Below the pieces are notes generated by a model. The model was not told where the DNA came from. It ran no database searches and saw only the letters and a program-made list of their open reading frames with translations. The translations under genes and the position numbers were made by a program. From Aphelenchoides besseyi (taxonomy: Eukaryota > Nematoda > Chromadorea > Rhabditida > Aphelenchoididae), in contig JAMPIQ010000002.1 of the NCBI GenBank assembly GCA_024699855.1, positions 496,001 to 560,000 of the forward strand: DNA of 64,000 nt. Reading direction: 5' to 3'. Positions 21,239 to 33,246 of this stretch are shown here, in pieces. Each line of letters opens with the position of its first letter. Within the stretch, counting starts at the first letter, position 1.

Positions 21239-22585
21239 ATGAAAGAACTTGACTTTACAGACCATTTGACAATTTGTATTCGACGGGCGATGAACTACAC
21301 CGTTTACGAGCAAGTTCTCTTGATCGTCACTTTAATTACCGTTGCATTGCAATGTTTTGTTATTTGGTTGGTGCAGAAGAAAGCACCATCGAAAATGAAA
21401 GATTATCGGTTATATCTGATTAATTTTACTGTATGGGACATGATTTTCACAGTCGTATTGGGGTAAGTAAAGTCAACAGTAATCATTTCATTACCCTTCA
21501 GAACCGCCTTTCAACCCTTTCCGATAACACCGCTTTTTGCGTCTTCCGTGCGTAGAATGGCACTCTACGATGGACAGCAGTTCGCGCAAATTGCGTCGAT
21601 CAGCGCAATTTACTGCGGTTCGATTGTTATTTGTGCGCAAGGTTTGACTTTGTTGTATCGGTTCGTTTCCATGCGTTTGAATTCCACATTTCAGGTGGGC
21701 GATCACACATCCGGATCGTGAGGTCTACAGATTCGTGGTTCACAAGTACTTCAATTTGGCATACATTGCTTTTTCGCAAATACTCTCGTTCTTCTTGGCC
21801 GTCGCCTTCTATTCATGTATTATTCCGAAGAGGTTGGAAAGTGTTGTAATTCGCAGTCGTCATTTTTAGGATCTTTTCGCGTATTTGAAAACGCAACCGC
21901 CAATCACTGTGCCAATGATTCCAAACGAAGTGATTCTCTGCTTTGATTGACGGCCCCGAAACCGAAGTTTTTGCGTCGACGATCATTGCTATTTTTTCGT
22001 GTTTCGAGTTCTTTTCTTTTGTCGTCCTTTTTTCTATTCTACGCATTTTGCGTGAACATTCTCAAAAATACTCAAAATCCACACGTCGACTTCACTATCA
22101 GTTTTTGTTTCTTCTGCTTGCGCAACTTTTGACGCCGATCGTTCTGATTGTTCTTCCCGTCACGCTCGAACTTCTTTTCGTTATGTCCGGGAATTACGCG
22201 TCGACGTTGGCCGTTCAAGTCGGCTACTTGACGATCATATTCTACGGTTTCACGAACGCAGCGTTTTGCTTGTGGTTCGTTGGTGAGTTTCAAGGCCGCT
22301 TTTGTGTCTAATTTCTGATTTGAAGGACCGTATCGCAACTACATCAAAGAGAAATTTGCGTGGCTTCTCACATCAAAGTCCACGATCTCGACGGCGCGTT
22401 TGCATGTACGCCGAAGTTCAAGCGTCGCACAGAACCAGACGTTTTCGTGCGTTAATTTCTTTGACATTAAGAAAATAAACTTTTTGACAATCGATTTGAC
22501 ACGAACTGCGAGCCTTCAAGTCCAACAAACTGTCTTCATTAGTGTGTTTGAGTCTAAAAATCTGGTCGGAGATTGTTCCTTTTAA
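21239..22585 (+). pseudogene. Serpentine chemoreceptor, sri/srh-like, with a frameshift
   Basis: Exons joined at about 21,462-21,500, 21,659-21,702 and 22,281-22,325 give a seven-helix protein: KMKDYRLYLINFTVWDMIF, then LTLLYRF, VHKYFNLAYIAFSQILSFF, PPITVPMIPNEVILCFD, IIAIFSCFEFFSFVVLFSIL and RRLHYQFLFLLLAQLLTPIV. KDYR.YL, the tryptophan-containing third loop and QF..LL.Q...P are seen in nematode sri/srh receptors that detect environmental chemicals in sensory neurons. One extra T near 21,950 (CTTTGATTGACGG) shifts the frame between helices, and the intron near 21,835-21,872 does not close in frame, so the copy may be a pseudogene or the base calls wrong. Confidence 0.6.
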
Positions 22586-23038
22586 GGTCCCGTTGTGTTG
22601 GTTTAGTTGTATCTGTGGAGACAAAGAACTCCCTTCACACGCTGAAGAGAATCGATCGTAAAGAACAAATTTATGTTCGAATTTGCCTCCGCGAAACAGA
22701 CTCTCGACTAAAGTGCGCGATCAACTTCGAAGCGAAAGAAGGTGACTGACGGCCAAAATGCTGCGCATACAAAAATTCGAACAAAAAACGTTTTGCAACC
22801 GCTCAAAGCACCAAAAATACCGAGAGTTACTATAAGCAAACATCACTTAACTAAAACGTCATTTTTACGGCGATCACCGGTTTTTTTAATGATTCAGACG
22901 CGGAAAACGATCGAGATTACTCCCTTTTTTGGAAATACCACCAACCGCCAGGTGAGTAATTGAAAGAGCGGGTGACGCGGATTGAACTCAAATTGGGTTT
23001 TCATGCTCATCGGTGAAAGAACAGGACCAATAATCGTG
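22586..23038. other. Intergenic, possible exon remnant
   Basis: A plus-strand frame 22,615-22,754 (ETKNSLHTLKRIDRKEQIYV, ending AKEGD) is protein-like but I cannot assign it. Confidence 0.25.
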
Positions 23039-23045
23039 TATAAAA
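23039..23045 (+). promoter_or_regulatory. TATA box of the SXP/RAL-2 gene
   Basis: TATAAAA lies 40 bp before the start codon at 23,085, the only good TATA word nearby. Confidence 0.5.
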
Positions 23046-23084
23046 CGCCGGCGAATCGTTTCGTTCACCATCATTCGATTCGGA

Positions 23085-23888
23085 ATGGCAATTCAATACG
23101 CAGTTCTCTTCTCTCTTGTGCTTCTTTCCGTGGCTCATCCACCGCCACCACCACCGAGCTCGGGATCAGCCGAACAAGGACCGGTGAGTTGAAATGAAAA
23201 TGTACGACAACTAATTGCCAATTTAAGGGACGACACGGACCCGGAAGACATGGGTAACAGCTAATGGTGTAGTAGTTTATGACTTCTTTAGACCGCCACC
23301 TCCACCACCTCCAGGCATTGGACCTTTGGGACCCGTTCTTCGTAACTTGACGTCCGAGCAACGCGATCAGTTGATGAACATCACTCGTAACGCTCATGAG
23401 ACCAACGAAACCAAAGGAGAATTGAAGAAACAAATCGATGCATTTGTTGCGACTCTAAGCTCTGATTTACAAGTGAGTTTCGAATGCGTATTCAAAATCA
23501 AAGATATTTTAGGCTAAAGTCAAAGAAGTTCAAGCAGAAATGGATCAACATTTGGCCAACGATACCGCTCGTGTTGCCAACTTGAGCAGCGACGCTCAAG
23601 CGTTGTTTAAGAACGTTCAATCGGTCTTGCAAGACGACTCACTTACCGAAGATCAAACTCGCGAGAAAGTCGACGCATTGGTTCAAGCCGCCAGTCAATC
23701 GGTTACCGATGAATTTCGTCAAGCTCACATTCCTCTTCCAGGACTTCATCCACCAGGTTAGTTCAGTTGAACGATGAAATTCGAACATTATTTCAGGCCC
23801 ACCACCACCCGGACCACGAGGATCGCATAGTCGTGGATCGAGTGAAGAACAAGGACCACGTGGTTATCATTCAACTCCTCGCGTCTAA
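23085..23888 (+). CDS. SXP/RAL-2 family secreted protein (DUF148)
   Basis: Five exons (23,085-23,183; 23,228-23,253; 23,292-23,472; 23,513-23,756; 23,797-23,888) give a 213-residue protein with every phase consistent. It has a signal peptide (MAIQYAVLFSLVLLSVA), a proline-rich region (PPPPPPSSG), a helical DUF148 core (LTSEQRDQLMNITRNAHET, AKVKEVQAEMDQHLA, SDAQALFKNVQSVLQD, REKVDALVQAASQSV) and a Pro/Gly/Arg/Ser-rich tail (HPPGPPPPGPRG). The family is nematode-specific, secreted from gut, hypodermis or glands, and includes the Ani s 5 allergen; its role is unclear, with cation binding proposed. The start was chosen by signal peptide and the TATA box. AATAAA near 23,934 could end the mRNA. Confidence 0.92.
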
Positions 23889-24052
23889 CTCTCTTGCGCT
23901 TAATTTAATTCGCTCTCAAGCTTTTTCGCCGAAATAAACACGTTAACTGCAATTCTTATTTACTGTAAGGTGAACGATCAAGATTTGGAGTTTAGAACCT
24001 AAGCTACAATTCTCAAATCGAACAACTTTTAATTGTAAACACGCGTCGACTC

Positions 24053-25201
24053 TCAAGTACGAATTGGTTGAACTTGAGTTGTACCCTTAGCCGTGATGCT
24101 GACTGTTGATGCAATTTGAAGCCTCTTGTTGAGTGTGGAGCGAATCGTTTTGTTGAAACACAGGTATACGATGGCGGGCATGCCTTGTGAGAGATGGAAG
24201 AAGGCAGTACCCACCAACGAGAAGCTAATTGGCATGGGGAAGGTTAGAAGAACGAAATAGATTCCCGACGCAACGATTGAGGTCAAACCGACCAAAAGCA
24301 CTTGAATGTAAATCTGAAAAAACAAGTTGTGTGTTCTCAGCTGCGTAAACTCACTTGTCGATCGTAGCGACCTTTAAATCGGTTTTCGGCGGTTGTGTCC
24401 CGAGCTGAACGTTTGTAAAGTCCAATTAAAAAGATGTAAACCAGAGATTCGAAAATACAAATTGAAAAGTTGTGGATTCGATTCGGTGTCGAGTGATAGA
24501 AATCCGTGGAATCATCGAAATAACCCTGAAAAATTGTCAGTTTGCCTTCATTTTTTGCTAACTTGATAGGGTTTAAAAAAGAAAGCAACGTAGATCGGAC
24601 TATAAATGATTCCCGGTGTAAAGATGACAATCCAAAGGCCGTAAAGGGCAGGACCAAGGAGCCACGGAATTATACGATAGCCGTCGAAAAGTCGATCGTG
24701 AATTGAGCGATTGAAGAGCATCGTACAACGATTAAGACCGAGAATGATTGATAGAACGGAAGAAGAAGTCCAAGTGCCTAAAAAGAGATGAGAAACTCGA
24801 ATTCAAGTTTACTTACCAGAAGCTAAAAGAGAGCTGATATAGATGAAGGTTGGAGATTGACAGTAACCAATGCCATTGATTGCCAAAATACCGTTGAGAA
24901 GCCCCGTCTCCTGAAGTCCTATGATGTGTATGATTCCCAGCATAATCATTATTCGATAGGTGACCATCTGCCTATTTGCACGGGCACACATCGCCCAAAC
25001 ACAAAGCGAATAGATCGGCTAAAAACACCTTTAATTTGATCTTTTCATTCTGAGACTTACAGTGAAAATCACGTAGCCGATAAGAAACAAGAAGCCCGCA
25101 ATCTTGTGCTGTCGAACCTCCAACGGAACGCTGTCGACTGCGTAGAAGTTGCAGTTGTAGTGTCGATTGAAGTACTCCGGTTCGAACAAAAAGACCTCCA
25201 T
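24053..25201 (-). CDS. Serpentine receptor class T (srt)
   Basis: Five exons with phase-consistent introns of about 37-45 bp run from the ATG at 25,201 to the stop at 24,053. The protein starts YFNRHYNCNFYAVDSVPLEV, has helices FLFLIGYVIFTPIYSLCVW, YRIMIMLGIIHIIGLQET with the srt-typical second-loop GYCQSPTFIYISSL, W.SSSVLSIILGLNRC, WLLGPALYGLWIVIFTPGI and a seventh helix VGTAFFHLSQGMPAIVYLC ending in a basic tail. YNC near the start, the NG.L...G..YC loop and the LNR after helix three are hallmarks of Srt (PF10321). It should be a chemosensory GPCR in ciliated neurons. Intact. Confidence 0.9.
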
Positions 25202-25903
25202 CTCTCAGACCTCAAATGCGAAGCACTGAAATATGCATTTAAAGAAAGCTAGACCACAGATTATATACGACAATGTGGGGTCCAAACTTCACGTTTAAGT
25301 GTTATTTCCGCGTTAGAATAAGGAACTATGATTCATTGAAAGGTAAATTCAAAATTGGGCGCAGAAAATCCCACGTAAGAATATCAAATTTGTCGAATGA
25401 TAAGGGAGATGACCAATTGAACATCTTTCACAAATTGAATCTCTGACTACAAAATGGCAATTTGATGAACTGACAGTTACGAATCTGAAGCGAATAGCGA
25501 AGTTCACTGTTTTCACGTGTGAATGTTGAAGACGAGTTCTGAAAACCATCAACACTTTCCCATATGGTTGAAACATTCGGATGTTCGTTTTTCATGAAAA
25601 CAAATCAACGTGAGAGGAAAGTTAAGAAGTTAAGCCACGATGGAAACTACATGGTTAACGTTTTCTCTTGGACTTGAAAACAGTTCAGAAACCGTCGAGG
25701 TGTTCTGTTCGCTCCTATTGACTTTTGATACGGAAATTAAGTTTATAATCTTTGGTTTTCAGCTGCTTGTTAAGTTGGAGTTTGCAAGATTTTATTCACA
25801 ATTTCTTACTCCACAAAGTTGATCTTTTTTGTCGCTCAACAAGCGAACTCTCGTCGTCCACGTACTTGCTTTCAGTGTTCGAATCCTCGGCGATATCTTC
25901 CAT
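25202..25903. other. Intergenic
   Basis: No gene that I can support; a minus-strand tail MEDIAEDSNTESKYV at 25,800-25,903 may belong to the fragment that follows. Confidence 0.35.
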
Positions 25904-26325
25904 CTAATTCACTCGCTCGAAATAGAAGATGGACATGAGCATGAAAATAACAATAAGCACATAATAGGGACATAAACAAGAACATGATCGAAAATTCGCG
26001 GTAATCAGGTGCCTTGAATCGGGGCTTACTGTCATGTTATCACTGAAGCGAACCAACATAATTGCAACGATCATCATGTTACCGAAGAAGGTTGTCGGAA
26101 GCCAATTCGAGGATTGTGGCATAGGAGCCGGATTTTTCATACCCGATCGTGCCAACAAATGAATCGTAAATATAAAAGGTTATTTTTTGTTTATAATTAT
26201 AAGGATGTTGATCGTCTGCTTTGATCCCATCGGTCTGATAAATAGCAGAATTGGCTGAATGCCGAAGGCTAACGAATAGCAGGAGTCCATACTCATGCAA
26301 GTCCCGATTAAAAGATAGCAATCGA
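25904..26325 (-). pseudogene. Membrane-protein fragment
   Basis: Minus-strand frames contain hydrophobic segments (TTFFGNMMIVAIMLV and PYYVLIVIFMLMSIFYF) followed by a stop and an acidic tail. It looks like the last helices of a transporter or receptor, but the frames do not join cleanly and I do not recognise the family. Confidence 0.3.
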
Positions 26326-26699
26326 CTTCCAGTTTATGTCAACTCATTGACTCAACAGCGACCGGAATAATTAGTGCACTCTCGAACTTCAATTGTTCGT
26401 TTGATGATTACTCGTGCTCGGGAGGTCGGAATGCGCTTTGATTATATTGATGTCGTCCACTTAGCTGCAACTAGTTAGCCACGAAAAGTGTTGATAAGAA
26501 AATTTAGTCGGACATGTGAACAAAGAGCAACTCATACCCGGTAGTTCACCGATTGGTGTAAAATACGCGAATGAGCGATAGACCTATGGACGGAAAGAAA
26601 GAAGCGTCCTAGTCATCAATTTTGAGGGCAAGTGCACATTTAATGTGTTTGATTAGGATTATAAGAGTTCAAGCTTCAACAATCTCTTCTCTAGACATA

Positions 26700-27927
26700 T
26701 GATTTCAATCATCATGTTGAGGATGAAGGGCGTTTTTTATCACAAGAGTGTTCTCGAGTGTGTTTGTGCGGTGTTGATTGATGCGATCGTATTGGAGATT
26801 GGCTTCACAGATGGCAGTCTTTTGTGAACAACGATGAGATAAATTAACGCGATTACCAGTGAGTCCGTTGCTATCAACAGCAATCCATAAGGTCCAAATA
26901 ACCTGGAAGAATTGAAATGATCTCTTTCGTTTCTTTTTTACCTCCATGGATCAACGTCAACCTGTTGCTTGATGATCACCCAAATAAAATTTGGAAGAAA
27001 ATTACAGAATGTTTCGGTGACACAAACTAAAACAGCGATGAAATTCGCCTAAAACTTCTGGTTAGATATGGCGGTTTTGAACGAACCATCCGAAAGTTTC
27101 GTCTAGAAAGTCGTTCTTTTTTCAACAAAATCACAACGAAAATGAAGGCTAACGAAGCAGTGAAGATTCCTGATAATGTCACGAGCCATCGAATCTCATC
27201 CCCAGGTAGAACCGCGAGAACACACAGAAACATTCGACAATCTGCAGCTTTGCAAGCCTCGGTTTGGTAAGCTAACTAACTTGTGAACTCGGGAGAAGTT
27301 GTTTCGAACAACAAGATCACAAAAAATGGAACCAAATCGCCTGTCAAACAAGTCGTAATACTCAACATTGTGAGTCGTGGATGTGCGCAATTCATCGGCG
27401 AAAATAAAATCACGATTCGTTCGAGAAGCAGCAAACAAACAGCAAACGAACACCCGTTGCTGCTCGAAAAGAAAAACAAACCGCTCCAAAAGACCCAACG
27501 TCCCGAGTAGTGATCTGAATGCGTTGAGTGATTGGTAGAAGTTCAACAAACCCGATTGATGTCCTGCATATGCCATGTAAGCGGTATGGATTGCTCCAGT
27601 CATTGAAGTACAGCACCACGTTGAAATGTGAATGAGAACGTTGGGCGAAAGTTGATTGCGCAATGAACTCGTCGTAATCTTCCAAATCAAATACACATGT
27701 AAACCGAATGCAAAGAAAAAGACAACAACTTGATAGACGTATTCGACGTAGATAAACAACGGTATCATGGCTTTTAGTAATGTTTCAAAGTTGTGGACGA
27801 AAAATTCAGTGAGTTTTCTGGAGAAAGTAACCTGTAAGGTTAACTCGTCAATTAGAACCGACAGGTGATTTTGTATGACAGAAATGGGAACAAGTGTACG
27901 ATTCCAGGAATTCATTATGATTTCCAA
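26700..27927 (-). CDS. Seven-transmembrane chemoreceptor-like gene
   Basis: Minus-strand exons include MIPLFIYVEYVYQVVVFFFA, LIHISTWCCTSMTGAIHTAY, SLNAFRSLLGTLGLLERFVF, PFFVILLFETTS, WLVTLSGIFTASLAFIFVV and ANFIAVLV with TETFCNFLPNFIWVII. The number and spacing of hydrophobic helices and the ER after helix three suggest a nematode serpentine receptor of the sra/sre group. I could not define the junction between 27,276 and 27,480, where two frames overlap and repeat a LLER(F/I)V(F/I)LF pattern, so a frameshift or a missed intron is possible. The final exon (about 26,705-26,902) is polar. Confidence 0.5.
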
Positions 27928-28194
27928 CTAATAGCCATGACATACCCATTGGGTGTTTAAAGAAGTTGTTTGGTTTGAACAATTGTTGTGGAATTTAAAG
28001 ACCTTGATGGACGAATCATTTTGAGGTATGCTAAGTCCACAAATGGACTTTAATCTCCGATGAAGAACACGGAACCAAGTTCTATTGTTTTTTGCCAGAC
28101 TTTTGGACTTCGTCTTAAAAGCTGATGTTCGATTAATAGCACTCTGAACAATAGTCGTTAGTTTGTTTCCAAATGTCAACGATTCCAATGACAA

Positions 28195-28672
28195 TTATTT
28201 TCGAAACTGTTTGTATCCAATGAACACATTTTGCGGTCAATTGCAAGCCATTGAACATGTTATGAATAAACGGTGACGTGAAAAAACAAACCATTTTATC
28301 GATAACGTGATTGGTTGTTGCCGCCCTTTTAGCTCCGAGTTGATGGAATCAGTAAAATGAATGCAATCATGAGCATATGATTTTTAATTAAAAAACCAAT
28401 TAGTTGCGGTTTTCTCATTGTGTTAGAGCTTATCAGCACGGTGACTGCTTTTTGAAGTCAAAAAAGTCCATTTCTTTAATCAAACTCACTACTCGACGAA
28501 TATTTTTCCTGCCGTTCATCGGAAGACGTTGATAAGGTCGTCGGTAGGGCGTTGATATCATTTGTTAATTGATTGAATGCCCGATTTTAACGACATATGT
28601 GATATCAATCAAAAGTTATATAGACGACACTCTGAACATTTGTTCACTTTTCCTCACAGACAACCAAAAAAG
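28195..28672. other. Intergenic, promoter region of the S28 gene
   Basis: No gene. TATATAG at 28,617-28,623 lies 50 bp before the start codon of the downstream gene and is a plausible core promoter. Confidence 0.4.
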
Positions 28673-31600
28673 ATGGTTGAACGTGGGTTGCTGTCGATTC
28701 TGTGCGCCGTGTCGGTGAGTTCTGTTCGTTGAATTCAATTCAAGTAGCGAGTTTAGACGCTGCTGTTCGTCGCTGATGTTACTTTCGGTTTACCGCGAGA
28801 GTTTCATTTCAATCGTTTGCGCCGTCACCACAATCTCGTAAGCCAAATCCTTGCGGTCATCTATGAAGAGGTTCTAGAACATCGGCACTGAAGCCAACGA
28901 CCTCACCGAGCAATGGTTTACTCAAAAGTTGTGTCATTTTAATCCGAATGTCACGGCAAAATGGAAACAACGATTCTGGCAAAACGATAAGTACTACAAA
29001 AATGGCGGACCGCAATTTCTAAACATCGGTGGTGAGGGCGAAGAATCGGGACGGCGAATCTCCGTGTCGTCACTTCCAATCGTTCAATGGGCCCAGAAGT
29101 TGAATGCACGTATTTGGAATTTGGAGCATCGCTATTACGGTAATAGAGACATGTTAGTCTTGATTATATCGTTGAAATTGCAGGCAAATCACGACCAACA
29201 GCGTGAGTTTGATGCTAAAGCCAATAATCTGTTTTCAGTGATCAATCTGTTGACAATCTTTTGTTCTTGAACTCACGCCAAGCATTGGAAGATTTGGCCG
29301 ATTTCATCACAGCCAAGAACAAAGAACTTAACATTCAGAACCCTAAATGGGTTGTTTTTGGAGGTAAGCGATCAAAATTACACGTCCTCTATCGCCGCTT
29401 TAGGAAGTTATCCGGGTGCACTAGCACTTTGGTTCCGACAGAAGCATCCGGATTTGACTGTCGGTAGCGTTGGATCTTCGGCTCCGATAGAAGTGGTCAC
29501 TGACTTCTTTGATTACTTGAGAGTTTGCGAAGACTCCTTTCGCAAGTATTCGAGCAAATGTGCCGACAATATTAAAGACGGTTTTGAGAACCTGTACGAG
29601 TATTTGTCCTACAAAGAAGGACGAGATACTCTCGATGATGCTTTCGGTTTTGTTCCATCACTTTCTCAATTGGATTTGACTTACAAGAACTTGCAAAACC
29701 TTTACATGACGATTGTTGGCAACTTTATGGTCTCAGTTCAATATTCGCGAGTGAATGCAGTAAGTTCAGAAGCTCAAAATTAATGACCAAAAGCGTAGGG
29801 AATCTTCAAAAACGCCGCTTCAATTCCCGATGTCTGCAAGATCATGGAAGCACCATCGATCAATCCGGTTCAACGTTTGGTCAAAGTCAACTCGTACATG
29901 AACAAACAGTTTGGACAAGATCCCGACAAAACGTACATCAGCTACGATGATTCTATCAGCGAACTAAAAGACGTCTCGTTCGATTCACCCGCAGCTTCGA
30001 GCCGCTCATGGGTTTGGCAGACGTGCAATGAGTTTGCTTACTTTCAATCCACTGGTTATAACGGCATCTTCGGTACTATTGTTCCCATTGAGTAAGTACA
30101 ATTTCGATAGCTTTGATTGTATTCCTTAGCTTTGACATCAACATGTGTATTGACATTTTTGGTAAGAAGTTTACTGTCGATTATATTCGTGGACGAATTC
30201 AACGTACAGTCGATAACTACGGTCGAGCTCGTGACTACAATGTAAGCGCAATCCAATAGATTTACATTGAGATTTTAGGCTACAAACGCTGTGATTCCTA
30301 ACGGCTCATTGGATCCGTGGCACGCGCTTGGCGCTTATACTCCAAAAGATCCGAGTTCAATTTCAATTCTAATCGAAGGAACTGCTCATTGTGCCGGTAA
30401 ATCAAACTTGAGTTTGTGCTTTATCGGTTTGTAGACATGGAACCTGCCGATGACAAGAATGATCCTCAATCGCTAAAAGATGCACGAACCAAAATCTATC
30501 AGAAGCTTCAAGAGTGGATTGGAGTTAAAGTTACAGATGACGCTGAGACAAAGAAAGAAACTCAATTGACCGTTCGGCGGGCTCCGTTTTTCAAAACAAA
30601 AATCTCTTGGGAAGTTAAGGAAGAAGATAAGATCGTAAGCTAGCATTTCTAAAACCTAATACGATCATTGTAGAAACTGAGCAATCCGATGTCTGAAGAG
30701 ACAATCAAACGCTTCGGCAATCGTTTCATTGGTGGTCGACATGTGACGGGCGGATTTCTTCGTCGTGATTTGAAGCAAAAGAAGTACGCAAATCAAAAGC
30801 ACAGAAACGACGGAGTCATTTACGGCTCTATTGATCAAAAACTGGATCATTTCGACAAAAGCTATGCTCAAACGTTTAAACAAGTTAGTCGAGATTTTAC
30901 GTTAATCAATCTCTGCATTTCTAGTACTTCTACTCTAATGACCAATACTTTAATAAAACTGCTGCTAATCCACTCATCTTTATTTACAATCCCGGTGAAG
31001 GAGCAGCGAGCAGTTTGGACGTAAGAAAACTAATCGATGTGCTTACATTGAGAGTTTAGGTCAATGACAGGTCTCCAATGAATTCATGGGCCAAACAATT
31101 CGGTGCAATGTTGTACAGTTTGGAACATCGATTTTATGGCGATTCTCAGCCATTCCGGTAAAATCCAAATTTGAAAGATAAATTATGTGAGTTTTTTAGT
31201 TTAATGACCATTGAAAACTTGAAGTACTTGACGAGTGAACAAGCATTGGGTGACATTGCCAATTTCATTCAAAACATTAACGCCGAAAAGGGTTGGAAGA
31301 ATGCACGATGGATTCCATTCGGAGGCTCCTACGCCGGTTAGTTTCCGATTTCATCGTGAGTTGATGTGTGTTTTTAGGAGCAATGACCGCTTGGATGCGT
31401 GCAACTTATCCGGACTTGACATTCGCAGCAATTGGATCGAGTGGACCCGTTCAAGCAATCGTTGACTTCTACGGTTCGTTAATCATCTGGAAATGACGTT
31501 GATAGTTATTTTAGGATACATGCAAACAATTGAAAACTCACTTCGAGCCTACGACGACAAATGCGGTGATGGATTGGCTAAAGCATTAAACTACGCTCAT

Positions 31601-32532
31601 AACTTATCAACGACTATTAAAGGACGAAAGAAATTGGACACGGAATTAAAGTAACTTTTTATTCTTATTATATAACATAATAACTTAATTTAGTGTTCAA
31701 CCACCCTTTGGTGATGCCGATTATGTCGACCAGTATGATTTGATGGACTTCTTTGATGGAATTACTGGAGAATTATGTGGAGTAGTTCAATATACTTATC
31801 AGTACGACGATATCCAGCCAATTTGTTCGATTCTCACGGATGACTCTTACGACGAGCTTAATAAGATTGTTTATGGATTGGGCGCCTACGAAGTCGGACA
31901 CGACATGCAAGCCACAGTTGACATCTTTAAAAGCGATGGAGATACACGTGCTTGGTTTTGGCAAACTGTAAGCTCCAACATTTAGCTCCTAATCTTTTCG
32001 TTTAGTGCAACGAATTTGGTTTTTATCAATCTACGGATATTGGATCAAAGAGCGCATTTGAAAGCCAATTTCCTATCAAGTAGGTTTCTTTGAATTAGTT
32101 CGTTCACGTGTTTTCCAGTTACTACTTGAAATGGTGCTCAGGCGCCTACAATACAACGTTGACTCGTGATGAGTTGAGACATCGAATTGACGCCACCAAT
32201 CAACGTTACGGTGGAGCTCGTGGATACAAAGCAACCAAGATGATTGAAGTCTACGGAACTCTCGGTTAGCGAATTGACTTGAATCCTCGTATCTGAATTT
32301 GTTTTAAGATCCGTGGCATACTCTCGGCTTTTACGGCCCCGATCACTCGCGTGGTCAAGACGTAATCACGATCTTAATCAATGGTACTTCCCATTGTGCT
32401 GGTGAGGTAGAATGGTACATTTCTCTTATAAAAAATTTAGACATGAATCCACCGGAATCATCCGACGTTCGCGATTTAGTCAACGCTCGTAAAACTATCA
32501 CTAACTACTTGACGAAATGGATTGGCAAATAA
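28673..32532 (+). CDS. Tandem-domain S28 serine carboxypeptidase (PRCP/TSSP-like)
   Basis: Twenty-one exons with every junction in phase give about 1019 residues: signal peptide (MVERGLLSILCAVS), domain 1, a basic linker (FIGGRHVTGGFLRRD) and domain 2. Domain 1 has W..RFW.ND, GGPQFLNIGGEGEE, ERRYYGKSRP-type text, the nucleophile in VFGGSYPGALALW, Asp in GSLDPWHALG and His in GTAHCADM. Domain 2 has FIYNPGEGA, LEHRFYG, PFGGSYAGAMTAW, GTLDPWHTLG and GTSHCADM. So both S28 domains keep Ser-Asp-His. The family removes residues after proline in lysosomes, gut lumen or secretions. Exon 4 is only 19 bp. Introns are 37-45 bp. A weak alternative is two genes, but no stop, poly-A signal or new signal peptide separates the domains. 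AATAAA follows at about 32,562. Confidence 0.92.
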
Positions 32533-32589
32533 CCTATTGGTCGTTGAAGTTTATCGAATAAAAGTTACAATTAGAGATCGAAAAATCGT

Positions 32590-32934
32590 TTACAAGAAAC
32601 CAAGTCCGTTGTTGTAGTTGCTGCTTGCCGACGAGTAATAACCAATAGGACTTTGCCAAGATCCTCCCAAATCACCGCCTAAAATATACGGTTGTCAAAT
32701 ACCTTGAATTCTCCAATTGACGTTCATGTGCATCTACTCATTCAAAGTGCACGTCAACTATGGAACTTGAAGTACTTACCCCACGGCTCAAGAATCGATC
32801 CCATTCTAGAAAGCGATTAGCCAATTCGAATCAACGAGACTTACGCCTGTGGACGAGATTCAATCTCCTCCAAAATCAAAGTCAAAATAAGGAAGAGCGT
32901 GAGAATGAACGCACCGGACTCCATGGCTGTCAAA
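32590..32934 (-). CDS. Small secreted protein (64 aa), three exons
   Basis: The gene is invisible as a single ORF. The start at 32,934 opens a signal peptide (MESGAFILTLFLILTLILEE), followed by RPQA; an intron (about 32,821-32,859) leads to a short exon (MGSILEPWG), and a longer one (about 32,684-32,793) to GDLGGSWQSPIGYYSSASSN and a Gly/Asn-rich end GLGFL. All junctions are GT-AG and in phase. It faces the S28 gene tail to tail, 57 bp apart. It could be a neuropeptide-like or antimicrobial-type peptide of the Gly/Tyr-rich sort; I recognise no family. Confidence 0.6.
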
Positions 32935-33246
32935 AAGTGAACTGAAAATCATTTCAATTTCTGTTATGATTTCCCGTCAACCAATCACTCAAAATTTCTC
33001 GACGGGGCGCAACTTCCCGCGTGTGTGTAACAAAAACTTTGATCTCGGAATTCGAAAAACTGTCATGACGGAAGCGTTGAGTGCAAACCGATTGATCACG
33101 TTGTTCGCGTAATCGACTTAAATCGAAGACGTCAATCTACTGCTTCAATAAGCAAAAAACTAAAAATCAAACGTCGAATGATAATATCCGACACTGGAAG
33201 AAGTTGATGTTTGAATGACGCTGAGTATGTTTATTATCACATAGAA

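Noticed and set aside
27928..28194. 88-codon minus-strand ORF as a gene
   Set aside because: No signal peptide, domain, splice context or promoter; composition resembles intergenic DNA.
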